Shown: piece after piece, positions 21,123-28,858 of the stretch
Position numbering within the stretch: position 1 is the stretch's first letter
Layout: every line of letters begins with the position of its first letter
Source of the DNA: Methanosarcinaceae archaeon
GTDB taxonomy: Archaea > Halobacteriota > Methanosarcinia > Methanosarcinales > Methanosarcinaceae
Length of the DNA stretch: 64,000 bases
Assembly: GCA_030611265.1 (NCBI GenBank)
Contig: JAUWQD010000003.1
Coordinates: forward strand, 62,001-126,000
Direction: 5' to 3'
Made by a program: the position numbers and the translations under genes
The notes under the pieces: model-generated
Databases searched by the model: none
What the model was told of the DNA's origin: nothing
Seen by the model: only the letters and a program-made list of their open reading frames with translations

Positions 21123-21850
21123 ATGTAAAATTGGGCTGGGCATTGATTGAGGTGGAAGGAGACGAAGAGATCTGATAGGAGGTTTGGGTATAGGAGGTAG
21201 ATTCGTTTTGCCTGAATGGAACATTTGAAAAAATAACATTTCAAGCATTGTTCTCTTCGTCTCTATGCGAACAATAGGTTTGCATAGTATATAGTAGTTT
21301 TGCTTAAATGACTGTAGAAAAATATTTCAAAATGAATATCTTTGTCGGGCGGAGCACCACAAATTTCAATGCTGGCAGATTGGCGTCTCGATCCAGAATA
21401 TGTTGCTTGTGTTTTATGATCTGGGACTTGGGGCGGTGTGGCTTGGTGAGATACTGAACCAAAAAGAGAAGGTAAATTCCATTCTTGATGTGCCGGATTC
21501 ATTGGAACTTATGGTTTTGCAATCGGAACATCCGGTTGAAAAAGACCGCACATCCACACGTAAGGGTATTGGGGATGTTACGTTCAACGGAATATTTGGG
21601 AAAAAACGGGATAGGAGCATTGATTGAGGTGGAAGGAGACGAAGAGATTTGATAGGAGGTTTTGGGTATAGGAGGTAGATTCGTTTTGCCTGAATGGAAT
21701 ATTAGAATAGAGAACATTTCAAGCATTGCTCTCTTCGCCTCTATGCGAACAATATGTTGCCATGGTATTTAACAGTATTGCTTAAATCACTGTAAAAGAA
21801 TATTTAAAAGTATATATCCATATCGGGCAGAGTACCACAAATTTCAATTT
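20889..21850. repeat. Tandem duplication of a roughly 480-bp segment
   Basis: The segment from about 20889 to 21365 recurs from about 21383 to 21845. The offset is 493 bp at the left end and 477 bp further right, because of small deletions in the second copy. Each unit holds the nitroreductase 3' end plus a non-coding flank that includes an inverted pair (GAGACGAAGAGA and TCTCTTCGTCTC, about 90 bp apart). Identity by eye is about 80-85%, so the duplication is not recent. The stretch from 21628 to 21855 contains no other gene. Confidence 0.85.
21383..21627 (+). pseudogene. Truncated tandem duplicate of the nitroreductase 3' end
   Basis: Encodes a decayed copy of the last 77 or so residues of the upstream nitroreductase: GASIQN-equivalent sequence, then DLGLGAVWLGEILNQKEKV against DLELGAVWLGEILNQKEKV. 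It lacks the N-terminal FMN-binding half and carries small deletions in the LMAVLAIGYP region and at the C-terminus. It has no plausible promoter or ribosome-binding site. Confidence 0.85.
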
Positions 21851-21855
21851 TACAA

Positions 21856-22368
21856 TCACATAATTTGGAGTGTAATCCTACCTTCTTCTCCAAATCTGCT
21901 GTCAGGACATGCAGATATTGCAAGTGTTATACCCCGCATGCACCGAATTACAATATAATCACCTGCTTGCGATGTGTTATTAACCATCTGTATCATGCCG
22001 TTGTTTGAAATATTGATGTCAAAAAAGATGTTGATGGTATCAGGCAATGATTCCGTTTTAATCCCCAGCGCACCGGATAGCAGTTCACGGCAGCCATCTT
22101 TACCTATGATCTCTGCACGGCATCCAGGTAGCGTTATGTCGATCATGGACTGCGTGTTCATGGAATCGACAATGGCGTAAGGTTCTCCATTCCTGCCATA
22201 GATATGGTCGCCTTCATAGAGGCGCAAGCTCATGTTGTTGTCTCTTGTCAGTCCTGCACTGAACTCTTTGAATGTGACTGTACATGCCTGCTGTCCGGAT
22301 GTGGTTATTTTTAATCCCTGTCCACCTTTCAGGTCGATGGTCTGGGCTTGTGCGAAATCGATTATCAT
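21856..22368 (-). CDS. DUF1989-family protein (urea-carboxylase-associated type)
   Basis: A 170-residue protein with the DUF1989 pattern: a central GDHIYGRNGEPYAIVD segment, NIFFDINISNNG, and the C-terminal GDYIVIRCMRGITLAISACP. Family members occur near urea carboxylase or carbamoylation genes in bacteria, but nothing of that kind is nearby. The reaction is unknown. A GGCGGT ribosome-binding site precedes the ATG by a few bases. Confidence 0.7.
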   Translation of the reverse strand: MIIDFAQAQTIDLKGGQGLKITTSGQQACTVTFKEFSAGLTRDNNMSLRLYEGDHIYGRNGEPYAIVDSMNTQSMIDITLPGCRAEIIGKDGCRELLSGALGIKTESLPDTINIFFDINISNNGMIQMVNNTSQAGDYIVIRCMRGITLAISACPDSRFGEEGRITLQIM

Positions 22369-22629
22369 TTGTACCGCCTTTACTTGTGGTTTGATTTGCC
22401 TTGAACTTTGCGCATATATCGGGTATTAGGCGTACTCCAATCTTCAAGTATGCACTATATACCAAACCGTGTCCGTTTTTGCAACTTTCTGCCACAGAGA
22501 TGCCTTTTCCATAGCTTCAAAATCTCCCTTTGTATTCTTTGTGACCTGATATGACCTCTGTGGCTGTTTTTTATAGTTCCAAATTATACATGCGGAGAAG
22601 AATAATTGTAAACAAGGTGTAAATGATGG

Positions 22630-22830
22630 GTGTTTGTTTAGTCAGTGCACCGTTGTGTTGTGGTGCAGGCGGTTTAACGAGTTCAGGATAAAAACGGTGC
22701 TGCCACAGCCGAATAAAGAAGAGCGATTACTCTGGGCGTAGGAACTGCGTATTTTGCGAATGCGGGCAGGTAGTAGCAGTGGAACGCGCCGCCTACGGCA
22801 TGGTTGCTGTGCGGGGTACAGGTATTTGAA
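22630..22830. other. GC-richer non-coding segment, possible structured RNA
   Basis: Between the DUF1989 start (22368) and the roadblock operon (23020) lies about 650 bp without a supportable gene. Within it this segment is clearly GC-richer than its flanks and holds several short hairpins, for example TGCACC/GGTGCA near 22647-22668. In AT-rich archaea such islands are often stable RNAs, but it matches no RNA class I recognise. It could equally be a gene remnant. Confidence 0.25.
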
Positions 22831-22850
22831 ATGTGCATCGACATTTCATC

Positions 22851-22960
22851 ACTCACTTTCCAGAGGTATATTTTGAGAACAAATCTTTTTCCTAAACATT
22901 GAATAATGTCGGATGATTGTGGTTTTCTAAATTATAATAGAAATGATTCGGAAAGTGAGT
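22851..22960. mobile_element. MITE-like element, 110 bp, with perfect 11-bp inverted ends
   Basis: The ends are ACTCACTTTCC (22851-22861) and its exact reverse complement GGAAAGTGAGT (22950-22960). A 44-bp core (about 22883-22926) recurs almost identically in inverted orientation near 46017-46061, where the similarity extends to a GGTTCGGAAAG end. No transposase frame is present. No clear target-site duplication is seen. Confidence 0.6.
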
Positions 22961-23019
22961 TATCGAAACCAGCTAAACAAATACAAAAAAAGAAAAGAAG
23001 ACCCTTAAACGGCCTTATT

Positions 23020-23349
23020 TTATTCAGAAAATGCGTCAAACATCCTTTTTATGTAAATTGCAGCCAGTGCCGCATATACTGCTGCAGCAATGATCGTCAG
23101 GTCCTGCAAGGCTTTGATTGGTGTCTGGAATTCCATCAGGAATGTTGTTCTTGCAAACAGCAGCCCTGAATATACGGTTATGCTTCCCATGAATGCTGAA
23201 AGGAACATCCAAAAGTCTGATGCACCTTTGGTTACATTGTATAATTTATATCCATTGTAAGCAGCCCAACCTGATGCCGCAAGTCCAATAAATGCAATGA
23301 TCGGATACATTGAGTTAATATATGTTTCTTTTATAAGTAAGAAATCCAT
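23020..23349 (-). CDS. Small membrane protein of the roadblock operon (three membrane segments)
   Basis: A 109-residue protein I do not recognise. Hydrophobic segments at about residues 13-35 (MYPIIAFIGLAASGWAAY), 47-65 (FWMFLSAFMGSITVYSGLL) and 82-100 suggest three transmembrane helices with little outside the membrane. It is the last gene of a four-gene minus-strand operon and follows the next membrane protein by only 3 nt. It is therefore probably a partner of that protein. A T-rich tract follows the stop. Confidence 0.7.
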   Translation of the reverse strand: MDFLLIKETYINSMYPIIAFIGLAASGWAAYNGYKLYNVTKGASDFWMFLSAFMGSITVYSGLLFARTTFLMEFQTPIKALQDLTIIAAAVYAALAAIYIKRMFDAFSE

Positions 23350-23352
23350 TAT

Positions 23353-23793
23353 TCACCCCTCCTCGAATGGTTCGTATATTTTATAGACTGAATAAGATAT
23401 TAGTAAAAGCCCAATTGGAAGCAATAAGTCCCCAACAATAGTGAATAAGTTGTAATCGAACAAACCGCTTGCAACTGAAGATAACCCATACATGAACAGC
23501 AAAAATGACCCCAGTGCAAACCAATTCCATTCAGTCATATCCATTTTAAGGAAGGTTGAATACAATGCTTTACCAAGGATCAAAACCGTGCAAGTGAAAA
23601 ATATATTTGCGAACCAATGCGTCCATTGTCCCATAATGAACTTTCCCGATCCATCACGGAACGGTACAGTGTCACCATTGGCAATATCGCTATCAGTAGC
23701 AAGATACATAAACCCAACCACTAATACGAATAGGATCGTTACAAGTGTTCCTCCAAAAAACATCTCTTTTGCATGTTTTGCGATCGATACCAT
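23353..23793 (-). CDS. Membrane protein of the roadblock operon (four membrane segments)
   Basis: A 146-residue integral membrane protein without a family I can name. Hydrophobic segments lie near residues 12-31, 60-80, 92-112 and 118-138. Between the first two is a polar loop (DSDIANGDTVPFRDGSGKF) that could lie outside the membrane. It is 51 nt after a roadblock-domain gene and 3 nt before a second membrane protein, with a GAGG-type site before its start. It probably anchors the soluble roadblock proteins or is sensed by them. Confidence 0.72.
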   Translation of the reverse strand: MVSIAKHAKEMFFGGTLVTILFVLVVGFMYLATDSDIANGDTVPFRDGSGKFIMGQWTHWFANIFFTCTVLILGKALYSTFLKMDMTEWNWFALGSFLLFMYGLSSVASGLFDYNLFTIVGDLLLPIGLLLISYSVYKIYEPFEEG

Positions 23794-23844
23794 ATTTTTC
23801 CTCCGATTTTATTATACGTTTATATTATGAAGCGTGTTCAGTGG

Positions 23845-24519
23845 TCATTGTAAATGACTGCTTATGATCTTTTCAACGAACGGCTTTGCTTTGCCACCCA
23901 TCATCTTTTTCAACACACCGTCCGCAAGTATATTCAATGCCTGTGCGATCCGGTCAGGGTCAGTTGTATCTCTTGTAGCATTAACAGAAGCCAGTGCATC
24001 GTCTAAATGCGTTCCTGCAACCTTAGGGCCGTAAAGTAGCTGGATCTTACCGATCACTTCAGAAAATATGGCGTCTCTGTCACTTTCACTGATACCGCGT
24101 GCCACTTCGGGCACAACTTCTTGCACTGCCTGAGCCAACGGTTCGGACGTTGTAGGTCTGGATGTTATCGGTTCGGTTGACGTTACTTCAGGCGGTACTT
24201 CAAGATTTGCTGCGGCTTTTTTGGTAACGATATTCAGAACTTGCAAGTTTGCATTGCTTGATGCAATAACACCAAGATACTTGCCCTTACTGCCTTTTGT
24301 TAAACAGATGTAGCCATCCTGTGCCTCGATCAATAGGGACTCAAAATCTTTGGATTCTTGCACGATGTCTGCAAGGTAGAAAAGACTCTCTGAAGCATTC
24401 TCAAGTTCATCCTTGAACAAAGCAGGCACATCCGATGCCGCAACTTCGCCAGATCCCGTTGTGATGAATGACCCTATGATCCCATCTGTGCTCGACCTTA
24501 TTTCTTCGAATATTCCCAT
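23845..24519 (-). CDS. Roadblock/LC7-like protein with C-terminal helical domain
   Basis: A 224-residue soluble protein. The first 100 or so residues have the roadblock/LC7 pattern (GIIGSFITTGSGEVAASDVP, then DGYICLTKGSKGKYLGVIAS). A Pro/Thr/Glu-rich linker follows at about 108-135 and then a helical domain of about 85 residues. Roadblock domains commonly bind small Ras-like GTPases such as MglA and modulate them. No GTPase gene lies in this operon. It is 9 nt after the smaller roadblock gene. Confidence 0.7.
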   Translation of the reverse strand: MGIFEEIRSSTDGIIGSFITTGSGEVAASDVPALFKDELENASESLFYLADIVQESKDFESLLIEAQDGYICLTKGSKGKYLGVIASSNANLQVLNIVTKKAAANLEVPPEVTSTEPITSRPTTSEPLAQAVQEVVPEVARGISESDRDAIFSEVIGKIQLLYGPKVAGTHLDDALASVNATRDTTDPDRIAQALNILADGVLKKMMGGKAKPFVEKIISSHLQ

Positions 24520-24528
24520 ACAAACACC

Positions 24529-24840
24529 TCACACCAAAGAAGCTATTCCTGATTTAACAGACTGTATATTGGCATCCGGCTCTACGGACACTCCAATATA
24601 TCCATCGCTTTTCTTTACAATTACCAATCTGTAATCCGACCCTTGTATTATAGTCATACGAGGCAACCCCAATGCGAACATACCGGTAACCTCTTCTGCC
24701 GTGCTGCCGGCAAAAACAATAAGTGAAGCGTCGGATTCGGATATATTGGATGATCCTGCAATGACCCCATCCGCAGATACGATCGCTACACCCACAACTC
24801 CATCTATTACTTTGATCTTATCGATTAAACCTGCATTCAT
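24529..24840 (-). CDS. Roadblock/LC7-domain protein
   Basis: A single-domain roadblock protein of 103 residues: LIDKIKVIDGVVGVAIVSAD then GVIAGSSNIS, and SDYRLVIVKKSDGYIGVSVE. I place the start at 24840 because GGTGGT lies 6 nt upstream of that ATG; an in-frame ATG at 24867 lacks a good site. It is the first gene of the four-gene operon. The two roadblock proteins could form a homo- or heterodimer as MglB-type proteins do. Confidence 0.78.
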   Translation of the reverse strand: MNAGLIDKIKVIDGVVGVAIVSADGVIAGSSNISESDASLIVFAGSTAEEVTGMFALGLPRMTIIQGSDYRLVIVKKSDGYIGVSVEPDANIQSVKSGIASLV

Positions 24841-25002
24841 CCAAAAACCACCATTAAAGTTTACCATTAAAGTTTATAACTAAATAGAATAGATTTTAAA
24901 TTTAAATAAGTCTTGTGGAATTGTTGCAGCCCAAATTGGTAATGTGAACACAGGTTTTGAACCGATCAGTTGAATTTGTTGTCCAATACATTGCATAACA
25001 AC

Positions 25003-25026
25003 TTAAATCAAGTTTACTTGATTTAA
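25003..25026. promoter_or_regulatory. Candidate operator: 10-bp inverted repeat upstream of a TATA box
   Basis: TTAAATCAAG-TTTA-CTTGATTTAA is a perfect palindrome with a 4-nt spacer. A TATA box (TTATATAAA, about 25052-25060) lies 26 nt downstream and the ThiC-paralogue ATG at 25101 follows, giving a short leader. The position suits a transcription-factor site controlling that gene. The regulator is unknown. Confidence 0.5.
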
Positions 25027-25100
25027 ACACAAGTCAATTTTTTAAGAGGCCTTATATAAAATCCCATCTTTTGCTAATCGAGAATCATAGAGGTATAGAT

Positions 25101-26384
25101 ATGAGTTTAGTAACTGACGCAAAAAATGGCACGATTACAGAAGAGATGAAAACTGTTGCTGCTTTTGAAGGACTTGAACCAGAGTTCATCAGACGAGGTA
25201 TAGCAGCAGGCAGGATAGTAATTCCAACATCCCCATATCGGGATGTTCAACTATGTGGCCTGGGAGAAGGACTTACCACAAAGGTAAACGCATCCATTGG
25301 TTCATCATCCGACATCTCCAGTGTTGATATGGAGATCGAGAAAGCACAGGCAGCCGAGGCCGCAGGTGCGGACACCCTGATGGAGTTGGGTACCGGAGGA
25401 GACTTCTTAGAGATTCGAAAGAGAGTCATTGACTCGATATCACTATCTGTTGGATCAGTCCCACTGTATCAGGCATTTATTGAAGCTGCTAAAAAACACG
25501 GTTCCATCGTAGACATGACTGCGGACGATCTTTTCAAAGCAACCGCAGATCAAGCAAAACTTGGTACCAACTTCATGGCAATCCACACCGGTATCAACAA
25601 TATTGTTCTTGACAGACTTAAAAAACACGGTCGCTATGGCGGTCTTTGCTCCCGTGGTGGTGCATTCATGACTACATGGATGTTGCACAACGAGATGGAA
25701 AATCCACTGTACAGCGAATTTGATTACCTCTGTGAAATCCTCAAGGAACACGAAGTAGTGCTGTCCACAGGTAATGGAATGCGCGCAGGAGCCATCCACG
25801 ACGCCACCGACAGGGCACAGATCCAGGAACTAATTATCAACTGCGAATGTGCACAACACGCACACGACAAATATGATCTTCAAGTCATTGTGGAAGGACC
25901 AGGACATGTTCCACTGGATGAGGTAGAGATGAACGTCAAACTCATGAAAGCTATGAGTAACCACAAACCATTCTACATGCTCGGTCCATTGGTAACTGAT
26001 ATATCACCTGGACGCGACCACATCGTAACCGCGATCGGTGCAGCCACAGCAGCATCAGCAGGCTGTGACTTTTTATGCTACGTAACACCCGCAGAGCATC
26101 TTGCATTGCCAAACAAAGAAGACGTCATCGAAGGTGTAAAAACATCTAAGATCGCTGCACACATCGGCGACATGGTCAGACTTGGCAAGCGCGACGAGGA
26201 TCTTGCTATGGGTCGTGCACGTGGCAGTCTTAACTGGGAGGAAATGTACAAGCATGCTCTTGACCCGGAATATGCACGATCCATCAGGGACAGCCGTGCA
26301 CCTGAAGACGAAGATGCATGCACAATGTGCGGTAACTTCTGTGCACTTAAGATCGTGAACGAGAATTACGATCTCTTAAAGTAA
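25101..26384 (+). CDS. ThiC-family paralogue, candidate 5-hydroxybenzimidazole synthase
   Basis: A 427-residue ThiC-like radical SAM enzyme with the C-terminal cluster CTMCGNFC. The start at 25101 is preceded by GAGGT; the frame is open further upstream but without a site. It differs from the second copy (41097-42371) at family-conserved places: STGNGMRAGAIHD instead of [13 protein letters not shown], and TDISPGRDHI instead of [10 protein letters not shown]. ThiC paralogues in anaerobes include BzaF/HbaB, which make 5-hydroxybenzimidazole from aminoimidazole ribotide. Methanosarcina-type corrinoids carry that base. That assignment is inference; a second true ThiC is possible. Confidence 0.75.
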   Translation: MSLVTDAKNGTITEEMKTVAAFEGLEPEFIRRGIAAGRIVIPTSPYRDVQLCGLGEGLTTKVNASIGSSSDISSVDMEIEKAQAAEAAGADTLMELGTGGDFLEIRKRVIDSISLSVGSVPLYQAFIEAAKKHGSIVDMTADDLFKATADQAKLGTNFMAIHTGINNIVLDRLKKHGRYGGLCSRGGAFMTTWMLHNEMENPLYSEFDYLCEILKEHEVVLSTGNGMRAGAIHDATDRAQIQELIINCECAQHAHDKYDLQVIVEGPGHVPLDEVEMNVKLMKAMSNHKPFYMLGPLVTDISPGRDHIVTAIGAATAASAGCDFLCYVTPAEHLALPNKEDVIEGVKTSKIAAHIGDMVRLGKRDEDLAMGRARGSLNWEEMYKHALDPEYARSIRDSRAPEDEDACTMCGNFCALKIVNENYDLLK

Positions 26385-26400
26385 TGCCAACGGCATTACT
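26380..26400 (+). terminator. Terminator overlapping the ThiC-paralogue stop codon
   Basis: A perfect 9-bp stem with AAC loop (AGTAATGCC / GGCATTACT) followed by TTCTTTCTTCTTTTCTTTTTT. The stem begins within the last codons of the gene. Confidence 0.75.
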
Positions 26401-26432
26401 TTCTTTCTTCTTTTCTTTTTTCACATAACTTA

Positions 26433-26606
26433 AATTCCTTATTGAAGGCTCTCATAAGCTACAAGCTTACAGACAATTTTAGCATCGATAGAGCTCATGA
26501 TTGGATAAATCGAGAAGATGTCCTGGAATTATTCAATCTCAAACAATTCAATGAAAGGGCTCTTTACAGGACTCTCCAAACCTTGGGAATAATCGAGAAG
26601 AGATAA
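26433..26606 (+). pseudogene. Fragment of an insertion-sequence transposase N-terminus
   Basis: A frame without start codon encodes LISYKLTDNFSIDRAHDW then INREDVLELFNLKQFNER then ALYRTLQTLG and a stop. This resembles the N-terminal region (DUF4277-like) of IS1634/IS4-group transposases. No catalytic DDE segment follows. Downstream, AAGAAGCAAGG near 26713 and CCTTGCTTCTT near 26792 form an inverted pair that may be remnants of IS sequence. The rest of 26607-26981 shows no gene. Confidence 0.5.
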
Positions 26607-26981
26607 TCTCTGACATTTAAGACACTATATTTCGAGTATATGATTTCCCACATACGGATGTCAAAATGAATCATCTATAAATGTTGCAGACACAAAAATA
26701 GGGAATGGAAAAAGAAGCAAGGCATTGTTGGAATAACCTAAAAAAATCTATGGGTGGTACGATATGATTTTTTTGTAAAACGCTTATTACCTTGCTTCTT
26801 ATACTCATATGTATGTTCGCCCTAATATACATTGTGTCCACACATTTGAGAGATTATGGCCACACCACCTAGAATATATAAGGTCAAAATCATGCGGATA
26901 TCTCGACACAATTAAATGTAATGGAAATATCGATGATGTATCACTCCAACATTCCAATTATTCAACTTATGAGGCTTCATT

Positions 26982-28745
26982 ATGGACAAATATGAGAAAG
27001 TTATCGAACTTGCAAAACGGCGCGGTTTTTTATGGAATTCCTTTGAACTATACGGCGGTGCCGCAGGGTTTTATGATTATGCCCCACTTGGCAGCACCCT
27101 TAAAAGACGAATCGAACAGATATGGCGCGAGTTGTACGTCATCCATGAAGGGTTCATGGAGATCGAAACCCCGACTATCGGTATAGAAGATGTCTTTGTG
27201 GCATCAGGTCATGTAGGCGGTTTTTCAGACCCGCTCTGCGAATGCAAAAAATGCGGCGAGGCATTCAGGGCAGACCATCTCGTAGATAATATAGTAGAGG
27301 TTGCAGATGCACTAAGCAACACCGAACTGGACAAGATCATCAAAGACAATGACATCAAATGCCCCGAATGTGGCGGAGATCTTGGTGACGCGTACGAGTT
27401 CAACCTGATGTTCCAAACAGCGATCGGCCCCGGTGGAGGGCGGCCCGGTTACATGCGTCCCGAGACCGCACAGGGAATGTTCGTCAATTTCCAGAGACTC
27501 TTAAAGTTCTACCGCGACAAACTCCCATTCGGAGCAACCCAGATCGGCAAATCATACCGTAATGAGATATCGCCACGTCAAGGTGTCATCAGGCTTCGGG
27601 AATTCACACAGGCAGAGGCTGAAATATTCATTGACCCGCGTGACAAAACACACCCAAATATCGAACGATTTGCAGACACATCCCTGAACCTATATTCCCA
27701 GGAAGGGCAGGAACGTGGCACCGTTGAACAGATCACTATTGGCGATGCACTCAAACAGGGGATCATTGCCCATGAATTTTTGGCATACCATATCGCACTT
27801 ACAAACCATTTCCTTCAGCGTGTCGGCATTTCCCCGGAACATCTGAGATTCAGGCAGCATAAGAAGGATGAGATGGCACACTATGCCATCGACTGCTGGG
27901 ATGCAGAGATCGAGACAGACAGGTTCGGCTGGATCGAGGTCGTCGGTATTGCAGACAGGACTGACTATGACCTGAATGCACATGCAAAGACCAGCAAGAC
28001 TGAACTTTCCGCATACATCGAGTATGACGAACCAAAGATGGTCACAAGTTTTGTAGTAAAGCCAAACATGGGCAAACTCGGGCCTGCCTTCAAAGGAAAA
28101 GCAAAGGCAGTTGCGGATGCACTTAAAGCCCTCACACAGGAAGAACTCGAACAGGATGAGATCACGGTTGTCGTGGATGGCGAAGAGTTTGTAGTATCAT
28201 CAGAACTTGTGGAATTTGCAGAAGAGACTGTAAAGGTCAGCGGCGAAACTGTTGTGCCACATGTAATCGAACCATCTTTCGGCATCGACAGGATACTTTA
28301 CTGCACAATGGAACATGCATTCAATGAAGAAATGGTCACAGCACAGGAAGGAAAAGACTCAAAAAAACCTGAAGAAGAGAGCAGGATCGTGTTCAAACTC
28401 CAAAGTGAAGTTGCACCTGTTCAGGTTGCTGTTCTGCCACTTATGACAAAGAGCGAGTTGATAATTCCTGCAAAGGATATCGTTTCTTTGATTCGCGACA
28501 GGGGATTACTGGTGTCGTACGACGATTCCGGCACGATTGGCAGACGCTACCGCCGAAATGACGAGATCGGTACGCCATATTCCATAACGATTGATTACGA
28601 ATCACTTGACGACAAGTCCGTCACCATTCGTGACCGCGATTCCATGAATCAGGTGCGCACACCAATTGATGGCATCGAGGACGTAATATACAGCCTTGTG
28701 TATGAGGGTAAAGAATTCAAAACTGCGGGCACGCCTGTTCAGTAG
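26982..28745 (+). CDS. glyS: Glycyl-tRNA synthetase (class II, alpha2 type)
   Basis: Charges tRNA-Gly. The 587-residue length and order fit the archaeal/eukaryotic homodimeric form. Motif 1 region is GFLWNSFELYGGAAGFYDYA, the zinc-like pairs are CKKCG and CPECG, motif 2 is ETAQGMFVNF with FATQIGKSYRNEISPRQG nearby, and motif 3 is PSFGIDRILY. The anticodon-binding domain ends with DSGTIGRRYRRNDEIGTPY. The tRNA-Gly(GCC) gene is also in this window (39263). Confidence 0.97.
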   Translation: MDKYEKVIELAKRRGFLWNSFELYGGAAGFYDYAPLGSTLKRRIEQIWRELYVIHEGFMEIETPTIGIEDVFVASGHVGGFSDPLCECKKCGEAFRADHLVDNIVEVADALSNTELDKIIKDNDIKCPECGGDLGDAYEFNLMFQTAIGPGGGRPGYMRPETAQGMFVNFQRLLKFYRDKLPFGATQIGKSYRNEISPRQGVIRLREFTQAEAEIFIDPRDKTHPNIERFADTSLNLYSQEGQERGTVEQITIGDALKQGIIAHEFLAYHIALTNHFLQRVGISPEHLRFRQHKKDEMAHYAIDCWDAEIETDRFGWIEVVGIADRTDYDLNAHAKTSKTELSAYIEYDEPKMVTSFVVKPNMGKLGPAFKGKAKAVADALKALTQEELEQDEITVVVDGEEFVVSSELVEFAEETVKVSGETVVPHVIEPSFGIDRILYCTMEHAFNEEMVTAQEGKDSKKPEEESRIVFKLQSEVAPVQVAVLPLMTKSELIIPAKDIVSLIRDRGLLVSYDDSGTIGRRYRRNDEIGTPYSITIDYESLDDKSVTIRDRDSMNQVRTPIDGIEDVIYSLVYEGKEFKTAGTPVQ

Positions 28746-28858
28746 GTATAATACTACAAGAACCAGAACCAAACCCCGAATACTTTCACCCCACTTGCCA
28801 CAAGTTTAAAAGGTGTAAGGTCGTATTTGAGTGTGCATACAAAAAATAACGATACACC

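Noticed and set aside
22906-23169. Plus-strand frame across the MITE-like element and the 3' end of the roadblock operon
   Set aside because: It starts inside a repeat and is antisense to a membrane-protein gene.
26809-27186. Plus-strand frame overlapping the start of glyS
   Set aside because: The last 200 bp is out of frame with the clearly coding glyS start, and no motif is recognisable.
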